A DNA stretch of 64,000 bases, from assembly GCA_032719365.1 (NCBI GenBank), contig CM064871.1, positions 56,201,056 to 56,265,055 of the forward strand, written 5' to 3'. Shown in pieces: positions 24,601-35,799 of this stretch; within the stretch, counting starts at the first letter, position 1; every line of letters starts with the position of its first letter. The translations under genes and the position numbers were made by a program. The notes beneath the pieces are model-generated. The model worked only from the letters and a program-made list of their open reading frames with translations, ran no database searches and was not told the DNA's origin. The stretch comes from Prinsepia uniflora (lineage: Eukaryota > Streptophyta > Magnoliopsida > Rosales > Rosaceae).

Positions 24601-24819
24601 GTTGTTAGAGAGACGGAGACATCACACACGCGATCCACAGTAGGTTCTGTGCACTCTGGGAAGTCCGGAAGTTTTTGGACGGTTCGTTTGGGAATCCTTT
24701 GTCCAGCTTACGTGTTACATGAAGGTTGGACGACGGTTTAGCCCTCGTGTAACATGTAAGTTAGACGGGAGAGCATGACTTAGCCCTTAATCCCGGGGGA
24801 TTGGGGGTGGGTCGTGTCA
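21662..24819 (+). mobile_element. solo LTR of long-LTR chromovirus family (3158 bp)
   Basis: TGTAACGACCCG ... GGTCGTGTCA, flanked by a perfect 5-bp duplication cacaa (21657-21661 and 24820-24824). The copia frame reads on across the junction when one cacaa is removed. It is related to the 2944-5903 LTR and holds the same modules: duplicated regulatory block (about 21838-22090), GC-rich hairpin (23150-23200), bracket sites (23500-23509 and 24544-24553), stem-loop array (23964-24367) and acceptor-like CCCTCCAG (ending 24581). A GT/GA microsatellite-like stretch lies near 22467-22490. Confidence 0.92.
23964..24367 (+). repeat. stem-loop array inside solo LTR
   Basis: GGGTTTAAAGACCC at 23964-23977 and 23994-24007; GAGTTTAAAGGCTC and GAGTTTAAAGACTC variants between about 24083 and 24205; GGGCTGTGGCCC at 24280-24291; GGGCTGAGGCCC at 24356-24367. 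Arms stay paired, sometimes by G-T wobble. The order matches the array in the 2944-5903 LTR. Confidence 0.75.
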
Positions 24820-24824
24820 CACAA

Positions 24825-25297
24825 CACATTTAATGGCGCACATATTTCTCGACGCTCTGAGATTAATTACCTGGAGACGTGTTCTCCTGTAATGAATGTC
24901 ATAACGTTCCACTACATTATCAGTTTGGTAGTTTCCGACAAATTGGATATTCAACTTATGGACATGGTTACTTCTTATCTCTATGGGGATTTGAATACAG
25001 AGATATATTTGAAAGTTTTTGACGGACTTAAAATATTTGATGCAAATAGTTCTATACCACGAAACACGCTCTCTACTTGTTTGAGGCGTTCACTTTATGG
25101 ATTGAAACAATTCGGACAAATGTGGTATAACCGTTTAAGTGAATATTTATTTAAAGTGTGATAATGATGAATACCCATGTGTTTATTAAGAAAAAAAGTT
25201 CCAAATTTACTATTTATTCATATTCCAGAAGAAACCAAAGAAATTACTAAGTACCTGAAGTTGGATTTTAAAATGAAGGATCTTGGGAGAACGAAGC
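24825..25297 (+). pseudogene. Ty1/copia pol, reverse transcriptase core (decayed)
   Basis: A mostly open stretch (to 25161) reads ..SEINYLETCSPVMNVITF, ..SDKLDIQLMDMVTSYLYGDLNTEIYLKV and ..RRSLYGLKQFGQMWYNRLSEYL, the fingers and palm of copia reverse transcriptase. After 25162 the frame is lost. The part that should hold the YVDD motif is missing: the text jumps from a VFIKK-like stretch to one ending ..KMKDLG at about 25285. Cut at 25297 by the next LTR element. Confidence 0.85.
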
Positions 25298-26194
25298 TGT
25301 AACGACCCGTTCCGAATTTTGGGATTAATAAGGAGTAATTGAGGATTATTGTGACAAATTTCTGATTAGTTTAGTGATTTCGGACAACCGGTGAAAAATG
25401 ACCATTTTGCCCCGGGGATTGGGCAAAATGTTGACTTTTGACCTGTGCGGTCAAATGTAAGAGGACTAAGCACCGACGCATAGATCAGGATGTTACAAGT
25501 CCGTAGACAGGTGGCAAGTCGAAATTGAATATTCGACGCTAAAGTTACAGGTCTAAAATGAAAATTAGTACTATTGCACGCAAACCGACAAATTCGACAC
25601 TTACACAGTTTTCATTGAATAAATATATGGGGAGGACCCACCAGATGAGTAACAAGTGTCACCCATCTGATTGGCCCAAACCCCAATAATTTGGTCATTA
25701 TCTTCATCGTCTCTTCCCTGATTTCCTTAACCTGTGAAACCCACAAACCCAAACACCCAAACCACCGCACCATCATATCCCCTTCTGTGGTGATGACTGA
25801 GAGACTGAGATGTAACCTGAAAGCCCAGTTTTAGTTCAAAATTGGAAATACTGGTTTTGGTGGTTGGTGATCAATTTGGTGGTTTGGACGAGGTTTTGGA
25901 GGATGAGATGAGATTAGGAGAGTCGGTTTTGAAGGAACGATGGCCGGAGTCGACGGGAAATGATGAAGTAATTCTAGGCTATAGTTCATCGAACCAAAGG
26001 TATAATTCTATGCTATTTTCTGGGTTTTTATTAGGTAGATCGATTAGGGAGGTGTGGACAATTAGGTAGGAAGAAACGGGGATCGATTTGGTTAAGAAAT
26101 GGAGGTTTTAGAACCAGGTCAGGGTCACGGGTCTGTACAACTCGGTTCAGGGAAACAAGTGACCCGGAAGGAGGTTGAAGACGATGATGACCTC

Positions 26195-26420
26195 ATCATC
26201 TGACGTCATTATCTAACAGGGGTCAAAGATGGACCAGTCATGGGTCGACACGTCAGAACTGACATGTCAGTGACATGGCCGAATCATGGGATGCCACGTG
26301 TCACTGACATGTCAGTGATGTGGACCAATGGCAGGGTGACACGTGGCACTGTTCAGATCTAACACCTGTCACATTGACTTTGACCGTTAACCGCTGACGT
26401 CAGCCTTGACTTTTTTGTTG
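26195..26420. promoter_or_regulatory. TGACGTCA / CACGTG / W-box cluster in LTR
   Basis: Within 225 bp there are TGACGTCA palindromes, the palindrome TGACATGTCA twice, CCACGTGTC and ACACGTGGC G-box/ABRE words, and TTGAC W-box cores. In plants these bind TGA-type and other bZIP factors and WRKY factors. The position upstream of the bracketed block fits an LTR promoter (U3). The 3' LTR has an expanded version at 31030-31330. Confidence 0.6.
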
Positions 26421-26945
26421 ACCAAGCATGTGGGGGCGCGTGGGCACTAATTTCGAGGTGGGACTAGTGTCATTTCAAAGGTTTTGACGATTCGACTCCA
26501 ATGGTGGTGGTTTTGGATAAACCAGAGATCGTTAGGTTGGTCAAATTAAGGTTTTTAGCCACGAGAAACGTGTTCGGGATGTGTTCCCAGGCTGGCACTG
26601 TTCATACATCTAAGGTATGACCTTATAGAGTCCGGTAGTGACCTTTGGTACGATTTGGACAGGTCCGGAAGTTCCGGAGATGGTGAATTAGCCCGGGAAG
26701 GCTTATGGCACGCGTATCGAGACACAACAAGGACGGTCTGTGGGTGGACTTTTGTTTTCTAAATATGATGCATGCATAAATGCTTTATATGTTTTATATA
26801 TGGTATTTCTATGATTATGGTTGTGGTATTTATGATTTACGTATTTGCACTTATTTCTAGGTTTATGATTTTATACTGTGTTTATACGTGCTGGTATTTT
26901 CATGATGGTTTAATGGAATTGTTTTGGATTTATAAATATGGAATC

Positions 26946-27542
26946 GGGCATGAGGCCTAATTGATTTGGAAACTATCGGACTTGGAGTCCATTTGATTTA
27001 ATAAAGTATCGGTTTGAGACCGATTTGGTTTACATTATCGGGCTAGAGGTCCAGTTGATATAATATTAGGCACGAATCCCATTTGTGGTTTATGAAATGT
27101 ATTTACGAAGAGGGTTTATGAAATGGATTTTTGATGGTTTTATGGAAGTTCTGGGCAAGCGCCCTTTTTAGATGTTTTGAAATGATTTTCTAAAATCTTT
27201 TTCATATACCATCCTTATATGTGGATATGTGGATGGTCTCCTCTAGCTGTCTGGGACACTGGGGTAGTCACGATGCATTACCTGCGAGCTGTAATTGCAC
27301 GAAGCGACATGACCGTTTAGTAACTCAAGAGCAGGATTGCTATTATTAGACGTCTGTGACGTCAGATATATGTGATGAGATAGATATGCTTGGAGAGACC
27401 CCGAGCGGCACGCGTAACCTAAACCGTGACATGATGTCTGGGACGTCAGACATCTCGCCAGGCATTTGGGATGCCAATGACTGTGTTTTATTGGATATAT
27501 TGATTTACAGATTTCTGTGTTTATGGATTTGGGCAGTGACCC
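26946..27542 (+). repeat. stem-loop array inside LTR
   Basis: GGGCATGAGGCCT (26946-26958), GGACTTGGAGTCC (26978-26990, 5-bp arms), ATCGGTTTGAGACCGAT (27008-27024, 6-bp arms), GGGCTAGAGGTCC (27040-27052, one G-T pair), GGGCAAGCGCCC (27153-27164) and GGGCAGTGACCC (27531-27542). Spacing is about 30 bases in the first four. Loops are often TTGAG/TGAG-like, while arms vary but pair. Confidence 0.75.
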
Positions 27543-28010
27543 ACATGATTTGGATTTACGGTTTTAGGCTGAGTTCCCACATTGTTTGGTTTTATGATTT
27601 TAGGCTAAGGTCCTAATGATTTGAGGAAGGAAATGACTTTGGTTTAGAAAATATTTTATTATATTTTATTTGATTAAGCTAAATGGTTTTTGAATGCATA
27701 CATGGTTTTTAATGAAGGTCATAAATTTCTTTTGTGAAATGAGTTTTGATTAAACTATTAATTTTCGTCTACTCACAGATTTAATGGTTTTTAATGCCCT
27801 TCAGGTTGATCGCGATTGTGGGCTGTAGCAGAGACTGAGACATCACACTTCTCCATTGATCCTAGCGCACCCTAGAAGCCCCATTTGGGCTAAGGTTTTG
27901 GGTTATCCCTTGTTTGGCTTTTCGTGCCATACGTGGGTTAGATAGGAGCATGGAACATCCCGCGTTAATCTCGGGGAGGGGGGGGGGGATTGGGATAGGT
28001 CATGTCAAAG

Positions 28011-28022
28011 TGGTATCAGATC
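28011..28022 (+). other. primer-binding site (initiator tRNA-Met, one mismatch)
   Basis: TGGTATCAGATC begins three bases after the LTR. One base differs from the intact site at 14506 (GAGC becomes GATC). Confidence 0.85.
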
Positions 28023-30065
28023 GAGTTTGTCAGTGTGAAACCGGAGCAGTAGTGCGCATCCTACACTTACACTGAAGATGTGATGTCTCTACGTGGAACC
28101 AGCCTGTCATGAACTTGAATGTTAGAGTAATAATACGAGAGTTAGTGAAAATAAATCGTGGATAGGTTACATTTGCCCCGATACGCAGTGAATTAGTGTG
28201 ATTGGACCCGAGAAGGGTTGGATATGATAGATGATTGGTCGAATACTAGGGTCATCTCTGACGAGATTGCAGGGTGGATATGACGATATTGCAGAGTTGA
28301 GACCATTGGTGATGTTAGGATAGTGGTGGCGGGTTGCAGCCGGATATGTGATAACCCTAGTGAGCGTAGTTGAGCATAATTTGTGATGGGGGCGAGCACT
28401 CGAGTTCGAGGAACCCTAGTGCATGACTCTGGTTGAGTCTAGCTGAGCCTAGTTGGGACTATGGAGATTGGTTGGTCCAACACTAAGTGAAATGGTGGGA
28501 TCCAATTCACAAGCACCATTATCAGGCATGACTATCGAAGGTGGTTGTGTCAGAAGTTTTGAGTTGAAGGGAGTGCTAGGAACTTATTCGAAGTTGGAAG
28601 AAGCTGAAGAGAATCAATAGAAGTGTTTAATTTTGAGAAAAGGATTCAGCATTATAGTAACTATCATTGATACTCTTAGTCGAAGAAGGCGACTTACCTT
28701 TTTCTGTTTGCTTGGCCAGAGCTTTTGGCTTGGCCATTAACATGATTGCGACAATGATAGGAGACGATGAGCCATGAGCAGAGGATGTGACTTAGTCGTG
28801 ATGTGAATGTGTTCGGTATTTGAGATTCCACAACTAAACCTCAGAGAGATGAACTGGATGGAATCTAGTGGTGGTTGAGATGTGTTGGGTATAGTCCTGC
28901 TCAACCATGGGGGACAGAGAGGATCTCGAATGGCTCAGTAAGTTAGATTTTGGTTGGTTACCCAAGGTATGGGATACCTGGTTGGGTGATTGGATATCCC
29001 GGGCTTTTGTGACTAGTTGGATGATTGGATATCCAGGGGTTTTGTGGTTGGTTTTGTGATTGGTGATCTCGAGAGTTTGGTGACTGGTATCTTAGTGGTT
29101 GTGATACTGGAAGCACACCCTTGCGTGGTTAGGGGTTATAACCACAAAGGTTGAAATGTGAGAATCAGGTAATGATGGGTGACATCCTTTGGATGTGTTG
29201 GTAATCAGTATAGTTCCGATATGGTTGGTGTTGAGAATGTGGACTGAACATTAAATACTGCGCACTAGACTAGAGTGAGTTAATGGGTTCAATAATTGTA
29301 TGAGAAGGTCCTCGAAGTCGTGGTTGGCTAGTGGGACCCTAGAGTGGAGATGTATTGTCACTGCTGGGCAGGTATTCGATGGGGTCCAGTTACACATAGG
29401 TAGAGAGTGAGACGTGGTTAGTGTGACCACAGGTGGAGTATGATGTCAGCGTGGATTGCTGAGGGAGTTGACTGATGTGAGTACCGAGACCGATAAACGT
29501 ATAGGTAGAGTGAGGCCATGCTCTGCGAGGTGAGATTCGTGCCAAGGTGATGGAAGAATCTTACGCTACATTGAGGGAGAGTTGATGCAAGGTACCTCAG
29601 TATGACTCCAGAGTGAGTCGAGGTTTCTGTTGGTGACTCGAGTAGTGACATTGGGACCGTGAGGGCCAGTGGCATACGACGTATGGAGACAGTTACTGTG
29701 ATGGTTAAGTTGAAAGTTATCAAACCTTAGGGAGAGTGAAATGTCGTTTTGATTTAACGACTATCAAGTGGTATCAATTCAGAAGGTGTGGTCAATTTGT
29801 GGTCAACGTCACTCGAGCCCGCACATTTCGTCGTTGCAGATATCGGTAAGATATGGGTTAGGTGCGGATGAGTACCGTGGAGAGATGTTCAATGTTGGGT
29901 ACCGGTCAATACTATGGTTGGTTAGCGGATGTGTACATGAAGGGGTACGCGAAGGTACACCAAATATGAGGCTGGATGTAAGGCCTAGGTGTGAGGCAGG
30001 TTTGGACTTCCACAATTTGGATGTGGACTTGGGATAGTTTAAATTTTGAGGATGAAATTTGTTTA
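28023..30065 (+). other. non-coding internal domain of the derivative element
   Basis: About 2 kb without a recognisable gag, protease, RT or integrase motif in any frame. Only short chance frames occur. The end (30049-30065, ..GAGGATGAAATTTGTTTATG) matches the conserved post-pol motif of the coding chromovirus (GGGACGAAATTTTCTTAAGG), so the 3' border is homologous while the coding part has been lost or replaced. Confidence 0.7.
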
Positions 30066-30092
30066 TGGGGGGGGGGGGGGGGGGGGTGAGAT
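30066..30092 (+). other. polypurine tract with a G20 run
   Basis: A run of about 20 G (30067-30086) followed by TGAGAT lies directly before the 3' LTR start. It sits where TAAGGGGGGAAGGT lies in the intact chromovirus, so the purine tract has expanded into a homopolymer. Confidence 0.8.
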
Positions 30093-31830
30093 TGTAACGA
30101 CCCATCCCAAATTTTGGGATTAATTAAGGAGTAATTTAGGCTAATCCCTGATTAGTAGAAGGATTTCGGACAACCGATGAAAAATGATTGTTTTCCCCTA
30201 GGATTGGGTAAAATGTTGACGTTTGATCCGGGCGGTCAAATGCATGATGGACTGAGGACCGTTACGTCGATTGGGATGTTACGAGTCCGTAAACAAACGG
30301 CACGACAAAATCGAACGTTCAACGGGAAAGTTACGGGTCTAAAAAGGAAATTGGTACTATTGCATGCAAACTGAGAAATTGGACACGTAGACTGTTTTGA
30401 TTAGATAAATATCTGGGGAAGACCCACCAGATGAGTGACAAGTGTCACCCATCTGATTGGCCCAAACCCCAATAATTTGGGTCATTATCTTCATTGTCTC
30501 TTCCCTGTTTTTCCTTAACCCATGAAACCCACAAACCCAAAACCCAAACCACCGCACCATCATATGCCCTTTTGTGGTGATGACTGAGAGACTGAGAATG
30601 AGGGACTGAGATGGATGGCGAGGAGGTGGTAAGATCGTCGTGGACGGCGGAGGAGTCGCTAGAAACAGGTAACCCGAAAGCCCAGTTTTAGTTCAAAATT
30701 GGAAAACCTGGTTTTGGTGGTTGTTGATCGATTTGGTAGTTTAGACGAGGTTCTGGAGGATGAGACCAGCTTAGGAGAGTCAGTTTCGAAGGCAATGGTG
30801 GCCGGAGTCGACGAAAAACGATGGAAGAATTCTGGGCTACTGTTCATCGAACCAAAGGTATAATTCTAAGTTGTTTTTCTGGGGTTTGATTAGGTAGATC
30901 GATTAGGGAGACGATTAGGTAGGAAGAAACGAGAATCGATTGGGTTGAGAAATGAAGGTTTTGGAACCGAGTCAGGGTCGCGGTCTGCGCTACCCTGTTC
31001 AAGGAAACAGGTGACCTGGATGGAGGTTGAAGACAATGATGATGTCATCATCTGACGTCATCATTTGACAGGTGTCAGGGGTGGACCAGTCATGGGTCAA
31101 CACGTTAGCACTGACATGTCAGTGACGTAGCCCAATCACGGGCTGCCACGTGTCACTGACATGTCAATGATGTGGACTAGTGGCAAGCTGACACGTGGCA
31201 CTGTCAGATTTGACACGTGTCAGACTTGTCATCACTAACGTCATGTTGACGTTAGTGATGACGTCAGCGTTGACTTTGACTGTTGACTACTGACGTCAAC
31301 GTTGACTTTTGCTGATGTTAGCATTGATTTTTGAGTTGACACGCACGTGGGGGCACATGGGCATGAATTTCAAGGTGTGACCAATGTCATTTTAACGATT
31401 TCAACGATCCGGCTCCAATGGTGGTGGTTTCGAGTCTATCAGAGATCGTTAGGTTGGTTAAATCGAGGTTTTTAATCTCGGGGAGCATGTTCGGGACACA
31501 TTCCCGAGCTGGTACTGTTTATAGGTCTTGGGTATGACCTTATAGAGTCCGTTAGTGACCTTTTGTATGATTAGGATAGGTCTGAAAGTTCCGGAGACGG
31601 TAAATTAGCCCGAGGAGGCATATGGCATGCGTATCGAGACGCAGTAAGGACAATCTGTGAGTGGACTTTTGTTTTCTAAATATGATGCATGCGTAACTGC
31701 TTTATATGTTTTATATATGAGATTTCTATGATTATGGCTGTGGTTTTTATAATTTACATATTTGCACGTATTTCGAGATTCGTGGTTTTATACTATGTTT
31801 ATACGTGCTGATATTTCCATGATGGTTTTA
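30093..31830 (+). repeat. 3' LTR of the non-autonomous element, truncated
   Basis: Matches the 5' LTR from TGTAACGACCC to about 31830 (..TTTCCATGATGGTTT), then stops abruptly. The cis-element cluster at 31030-31330 is longer than in the 5' copy, with extra TGACGTCA and GTTGAC units. The bracket site GTGAGTGGAC lies near 31657; everything after the early stem-loop region is gone. Confidence 0.85.
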
Positions 31831-33040
31831 GTTATAGCCTAAATTGCACCCTTAGCAAATCCGTCCCTAATGTACATATACTAATTATAATTTTATGCGA
31901 GTTGCATTACCTTTATTAGAAGGACGATTGATAACTAATAGGAAATGATGCGAGCAATGTTGTATCATTATATAACGATCACCTTTATTAGAAACACGAT
32001 TAATAAAATAATAGGGAATGATGTTAATGACATTGTTGTAAATATATAACGTGTCAAACAAACAAAGAAATGAAAAACCAATGCAATGGAAATCTTAACC
32101 TTCATATTTGTGACTCACGGGTACACAGAGAAACTAAAGTTTATACGCCCACACGGGGTGCAGCCACTTTAAGAATTAAAAACCAATATATTTCTTCTAT
32201 ATTCCGAGGATTCTAAAGAGATTTAAGGAATATATACAATTGAACAATCTTAACATGCAAACCTTATATAGGCAACCAAATCTTAAGTACAAAAAACATA
32301 AGATTCTCCATTGACCATACACAAATTAATCCATATTCCACAAGAAATCAACTTAAAAAAAAATTGTAACTGGTAAGAAAACCAATTTTGAATTTAGGAA
32401 GTTATGCAATTTGATCAGAGAGCTATTTCCGTACTCTATTTTTTAGTTATGCACTTCACTTTTAATTTTATCTTTTATCTGTTTAACTAAGAAGTGGAAA
32501 GTAACAAGTACAATCATAGTGCAGAAATGAGCACGCATCCAATTATCATGTCCCTGGCTTATTTGGTCTTATTCGGAAAGTAGTTTCCATCAAGTAATAC
32601 TGGTGATTTTGTGGAGGAGCTTGAGGATGACACTAGGTACTTAGGTAGTCAAAACTTATTGAGTGGGATGGAAATTCAAATTTTGAAACCAACTCCAACT
32701 AGAACGCATAGAAAAGTTGATACAAGAAATCGTGGGGCAGCGGCTTGAAAGGTTGTGCCCAAGCCAAAAAAGGTTTTTGTCATATTCAAAAAAACGTACG
32801 TACAAGAAATAAAGAACAAGTATATAATATATATTGTTATTACTATAAAAATCCTTAAGAATTATAGAGATATATGGATGAATGATCAAATGTATGTGAT
32901 TTGATTGCAAAGAGACATCTCTTATAAAAGCTCTTTCTCTTAATTTTTGAAAAATTCAAGTTGAATATGCCTCCAAGGTGAATGAATCCAAATGTCACAA
33001 TAGACATCTCTTATAAATTAGGGAAATAAGTCCACTCATC

Positions 33041-33088
33041 GTGAGGTCCATAAAAGGTGAGGTCCATAAAAGGTGAGGTCCATAAAAG
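33041..33088. repeat. 16-bp tandem repeat, three copies
   Basis: GTGAGGTCCATAAAAG is repeated three times exactly (33041-33056, 33057-33072, 33073-33088). The paralogous copy near 52065-52085 has only a single related unit, so the expansion is local. Confidence 0.9.
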
Positions 33089-33146
33089 TCCAATCATAAA
33101 GTCAAAATTGAAGTCCCTTACCTGTGGTGCTAGAAAAATGGCTGGA

Positions 33147-33716
33147 GTTAATTGGTTCGGAAAAACCGATCGAAAAATCGAACCGAACCGAAAAAAACCG
33201 AACCGAAGGAAAACCGAAACCGGTTGGAGAAAACCGAACCGAACCAAATCGAACTGGTTCGGTTTCGGTTTTCGGTATAATAATACCGAACCGAATCGAA
33301 CCGAACCGAATAGACCTAAAAATCGAACCGAACCGAACCGTCCCGAACCGAAATGCTTTAGGTTACTTTGTAATGAACATTGATTAGTTATAATGGATCT
33401 TGATTAGTTGTAATAAATATTAATTAGGTTGTAATGGACATTAATTAGATAATAAATATTGATTATTGTATAAAAGTACAAAAAAAAATTGGTTTTTAGA
33501 GAAAATTGAACCGATTTAACCGAACCGATTCACCATAATTTGAAGGAAAAAAAACCGGTTTTAACCGGAACCGAACCGAACCGAACCGAATAAGAGGAAA
33601 AACCGAACCGAACCGCATTGGAGGAAAAACCGAACTGAACCGAACCGATTTTCCAACCGGTTTCGGTTTCGGTTTCGGTAAAAAAAACCGAACCGAAAAA
33701 CCGATTAACACCCTTA
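33147..33716. mobile_element. AACCGAACCG-type inverted-repeat DNA element (hAT/MITE-like)
   Basis: About 570 bp whose left end (GTTAATTGGTTCGG) and right end (CCGATTAACACCCTTA) are inverted copies and whose arms are dense AACCGAACCG and CGGTTTCGGT repeats. GCTGGA flanks both sides (33141-33146, 33717-33722); an 8-bp duplication with one mismatch is also possible, as in hAT elements. The paralogous sequence at 52128-52150 lacks the insert. A core of ~25-bp TTGATTAGTTRTAATGGA-like repeats lies at 33370-33475. No transposase is encoded. Confidence 0.75.
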
Positions 33717-33850
33717 GCTGGAAATATATGATGGTAATGTTCACCTTCAAATCTCCTTCCTCCAGTGCTACCAACCTTGATAATGAGCATATTAAGCTCA
33801 AAATGACATGAGAAAGATGATGGTATTATTGGTTAGTCTTAGTTTGTCCT

Positions 33851-35790
33851 AATTCGAAAAATTCCAATATTGGTCTATGTGCGTTCTTTCAACCGAGAAA
33901 GAGATTGGGATGATGAGAGACAAAGGAATCCCTCTAACAACTGCGGAAAAATCTGGTATACTGGACTCAAAAAAATATCTGACCCGTCAATTGACAAATT
34001 ACCCTTGAAGCTTGTAGCTCCATAACTTCCTTATTACGATTCTAATTTCTGTGTGTTGTCTGTCTATGAACTTGTAAGTTCGAGACTTGTTTAACATCAA
34101 AGAAAAAGTTGCAAAAGTGCCTCCAGGAAAAAAATTATTTAATAAACCCCTCCAAAATCAAGGGTAAAATCATCAATTTCAAATTAAATTCTTTATTTAC
34201 TTCAATTTCTTGTCCGAGTCATTACAATTTTCCCACTCAAAAAATTTCTTCCTCGAAATGTACTCAACCCATGTTAGATAATCACTCGCCTGCAACCCCT
34301 TGAGTCTTCTTGCATCCCTACTGACACGAATTAAACCTCTAGAACGATTCCAATTGAAACTCTTCCAACTCATTGGAAGTTGCCGCAAATTGAAACAACG
34401 AATCAGAACATTACATCCCATATTCCTTACACATTTCACCGTTCTTGTGCACCCAAATGCTCACTAAAATATGGTCCACAGAAAGTTAACATGGATGTTT
34501 AAATAAAATAATTATTCTCCCATCCTTAAAAATGATCCAGAGCCAAAGCTACATGCACATAACAATCCAACCAGGGAATCTATACGTGGAACCACTGTCG
34601 AAGACATCACAAAGTGATCCCTATAAGTCAAGAAGTTCAACTCAGGGACTACTCTCCAGCTATCCGAAGATACCTCAAAGATAGGCAGACTCATGAACAC
34701 ATGGACAAAATACCTCAAATTCAAGTGGTGAAATGACTGAAAACACCTCGAAGTCATGTATCAAAATATACATGCATGACCAAGGATACCTCGAAATTAT
34801 GTGGTTACATGACTAAATTTGCCTCTTAGTCATCTGTCTGAAATGTACACGCATAACCGAATAAAGATCGAAGTCATGTGGTAGAATGACTAAATATACC
34901 TCAAAATCGTTTGTCAAAATGTACACAAGTGACTGGATATGCCTCGAAGTCATGCGGTCACATCGCCAAATATACCTCAAGTCATGTGCATGGAATGTAC
35001 ATGCATGATTGAATATACCTCAAAGTCATGTAGTCACATGATTGAATATACCTCGAAGTTATGTCTTTGGAATGTACATGCATAACCACCTCGAAGTCAT
35101 ATGGTCACTTGATCGAAAGACCTCAAAGTAATGAGTCTGAAATGTCTCAATGAATAAATGACCGAAAATATCTCAAAGTCACGTATCGAAAATGAACACG
35201 CATGATCCAAGTTGCCTCAAAGTTATGCGGTCGGAAAAAGCCATAAAATCTAGGATGGTAAATATAGTGGAAATGGTAATCCAATACGAAATGTAATTTA
35301 AAATCCTTTTTACCTGGCTCGAACAAAAATCATAGAAAAAGCAGGCTCAAATCCAAAATCCATTAAAGTCCTAATTCTTAAAACTGAAATATGTAAATCA
35401 TAATTCAGTAGATACAAAACGCATAAAAGCCATCATAACCCCAAAACCTTTAAAATCGAGCTTACACTCAAATTATATGATTCAAAGTCATTTCAAATCC
35501 GTGAAACTAGGATACACCCAAAAATCATTTTGAAACCGTTACTAGGTATCCATAACCAAAGTCATTTAAGAAGTTATTTTTTATTCTACAAAATCATAAA
35601 AGAAAGAAAATCTATCTTAGAGTAATTCTTTTGACTTTTCAAAATTCTCTTTGAGCCAAAATTTATTCAAAAATACCACATATGCATACATTATGATTTG
35701 AAAATCAAAATCTACTCAACCGTAATAGTGGGGTCTAACTCACCTATAACCGTTGTGGCTCTCCACGTCGGGCCCTCTCTCTAATCTAAC
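33851..35790 (-). mobile_element. decayed Ty3/gypsy LTR and 3' end fragments (minus strand)
   Basis: On the minus strand an LTR-like start TGTAATGACTCGG lies at 34226, preceded by a worn purine tract (34227-34243) and CATTTCGAGGAA, the post-pol motif. It then runs left with LTR-like text (the tagged '..TCGAACTTACAAGTTCATAGACAG' region near 34055-34085). 34440-35790 reads as further LTR sequence: a ggTGAGTTagacc block near 35735 corresponds to the bracket site of the other LTRs. No domain of pol is recognisable. I infer a much older, internally deleted relative. Confidence 0.5.
34740..35240. repeat. minisatellite with CCTCGAAGTCATG core, about 13 units
   Basis: The core ACCTCRAAGTCATG recurs about every 38-42 bases (e.g. 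34746, 34787, 34940, 34976, 35017, 35048, 35088, 35120, 35168, 35209). Units tend to alternate between one containing GGTCACATGA and one containing GGAATGTACATGCATGA, giving a higher-order period near 78-80. It occupies the position in the LTR relic where younger LTRs have stem-loop arrays. Confidence 0.7.
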
Positions 35791-35799
35791 CCTTAATTG

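Larger units (their letters stand above)
25298..28007 (+). repeat. 5' LTR of the non-autonomous element (2710 bp)
   Basis: TGTAACGACCCG ... GGTCATGTCA. It carries a cluster of TGACGTCA, CACGTG and TTGAC words (about 26195-26420), bracket sites GTGGGTGGAC (26740-26749) and GTCTACTCAC (27767-27776), a stem-loop array (26946-27542), an acceptor-like CCCTTCAG (ending 27804) and a G-rich run (27975-27988). Confidence 0.88.
25298..31830 (+). mobile_element. non-autonomous chromovirus derivative, 3' LTR truncated
   Basis: 5' LTR, primer-binding site, a 2.1 kb internal part with no recognisable gag or pol, a G-rich purine tract and a 3' LTR cut short at about 31830. Bases gaagc (25293-25297) precede it; the matching duplication is lost with the 3' end. 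The LTRs belong to the same superfamily as the chromovirus. I infer an element mobilised in trans by a coding relative. Confidence 0.8.
31847..33850. repeat. copy 1 of a dispersed 2-kb repeat of unknown class
   Basis: 31847-32440 aligns with 40430-40989, and 32950-33146 plus 33717-33810 align with 51985-52230. The second locus is thus the same repeat split by the CACTA element. Minus-strand reading gives a short shared peptide, GGRRFEGEHYHH (about 33735-33775 and 52150-52190), followed in copy 1 by a GTAAG donor-like site, so an exon origin is possible. I do not recognise the product. 32441-32949 holds nothing I can assign. Confidence 0.55.

Noticed and set aside
28023..30065. Degenerate gag-pol in the derivative element
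   Set aside because: No zinc knuckle, protease, RT or integrase word is found in any frame, unlike the decayed copia relic where they remain readable.
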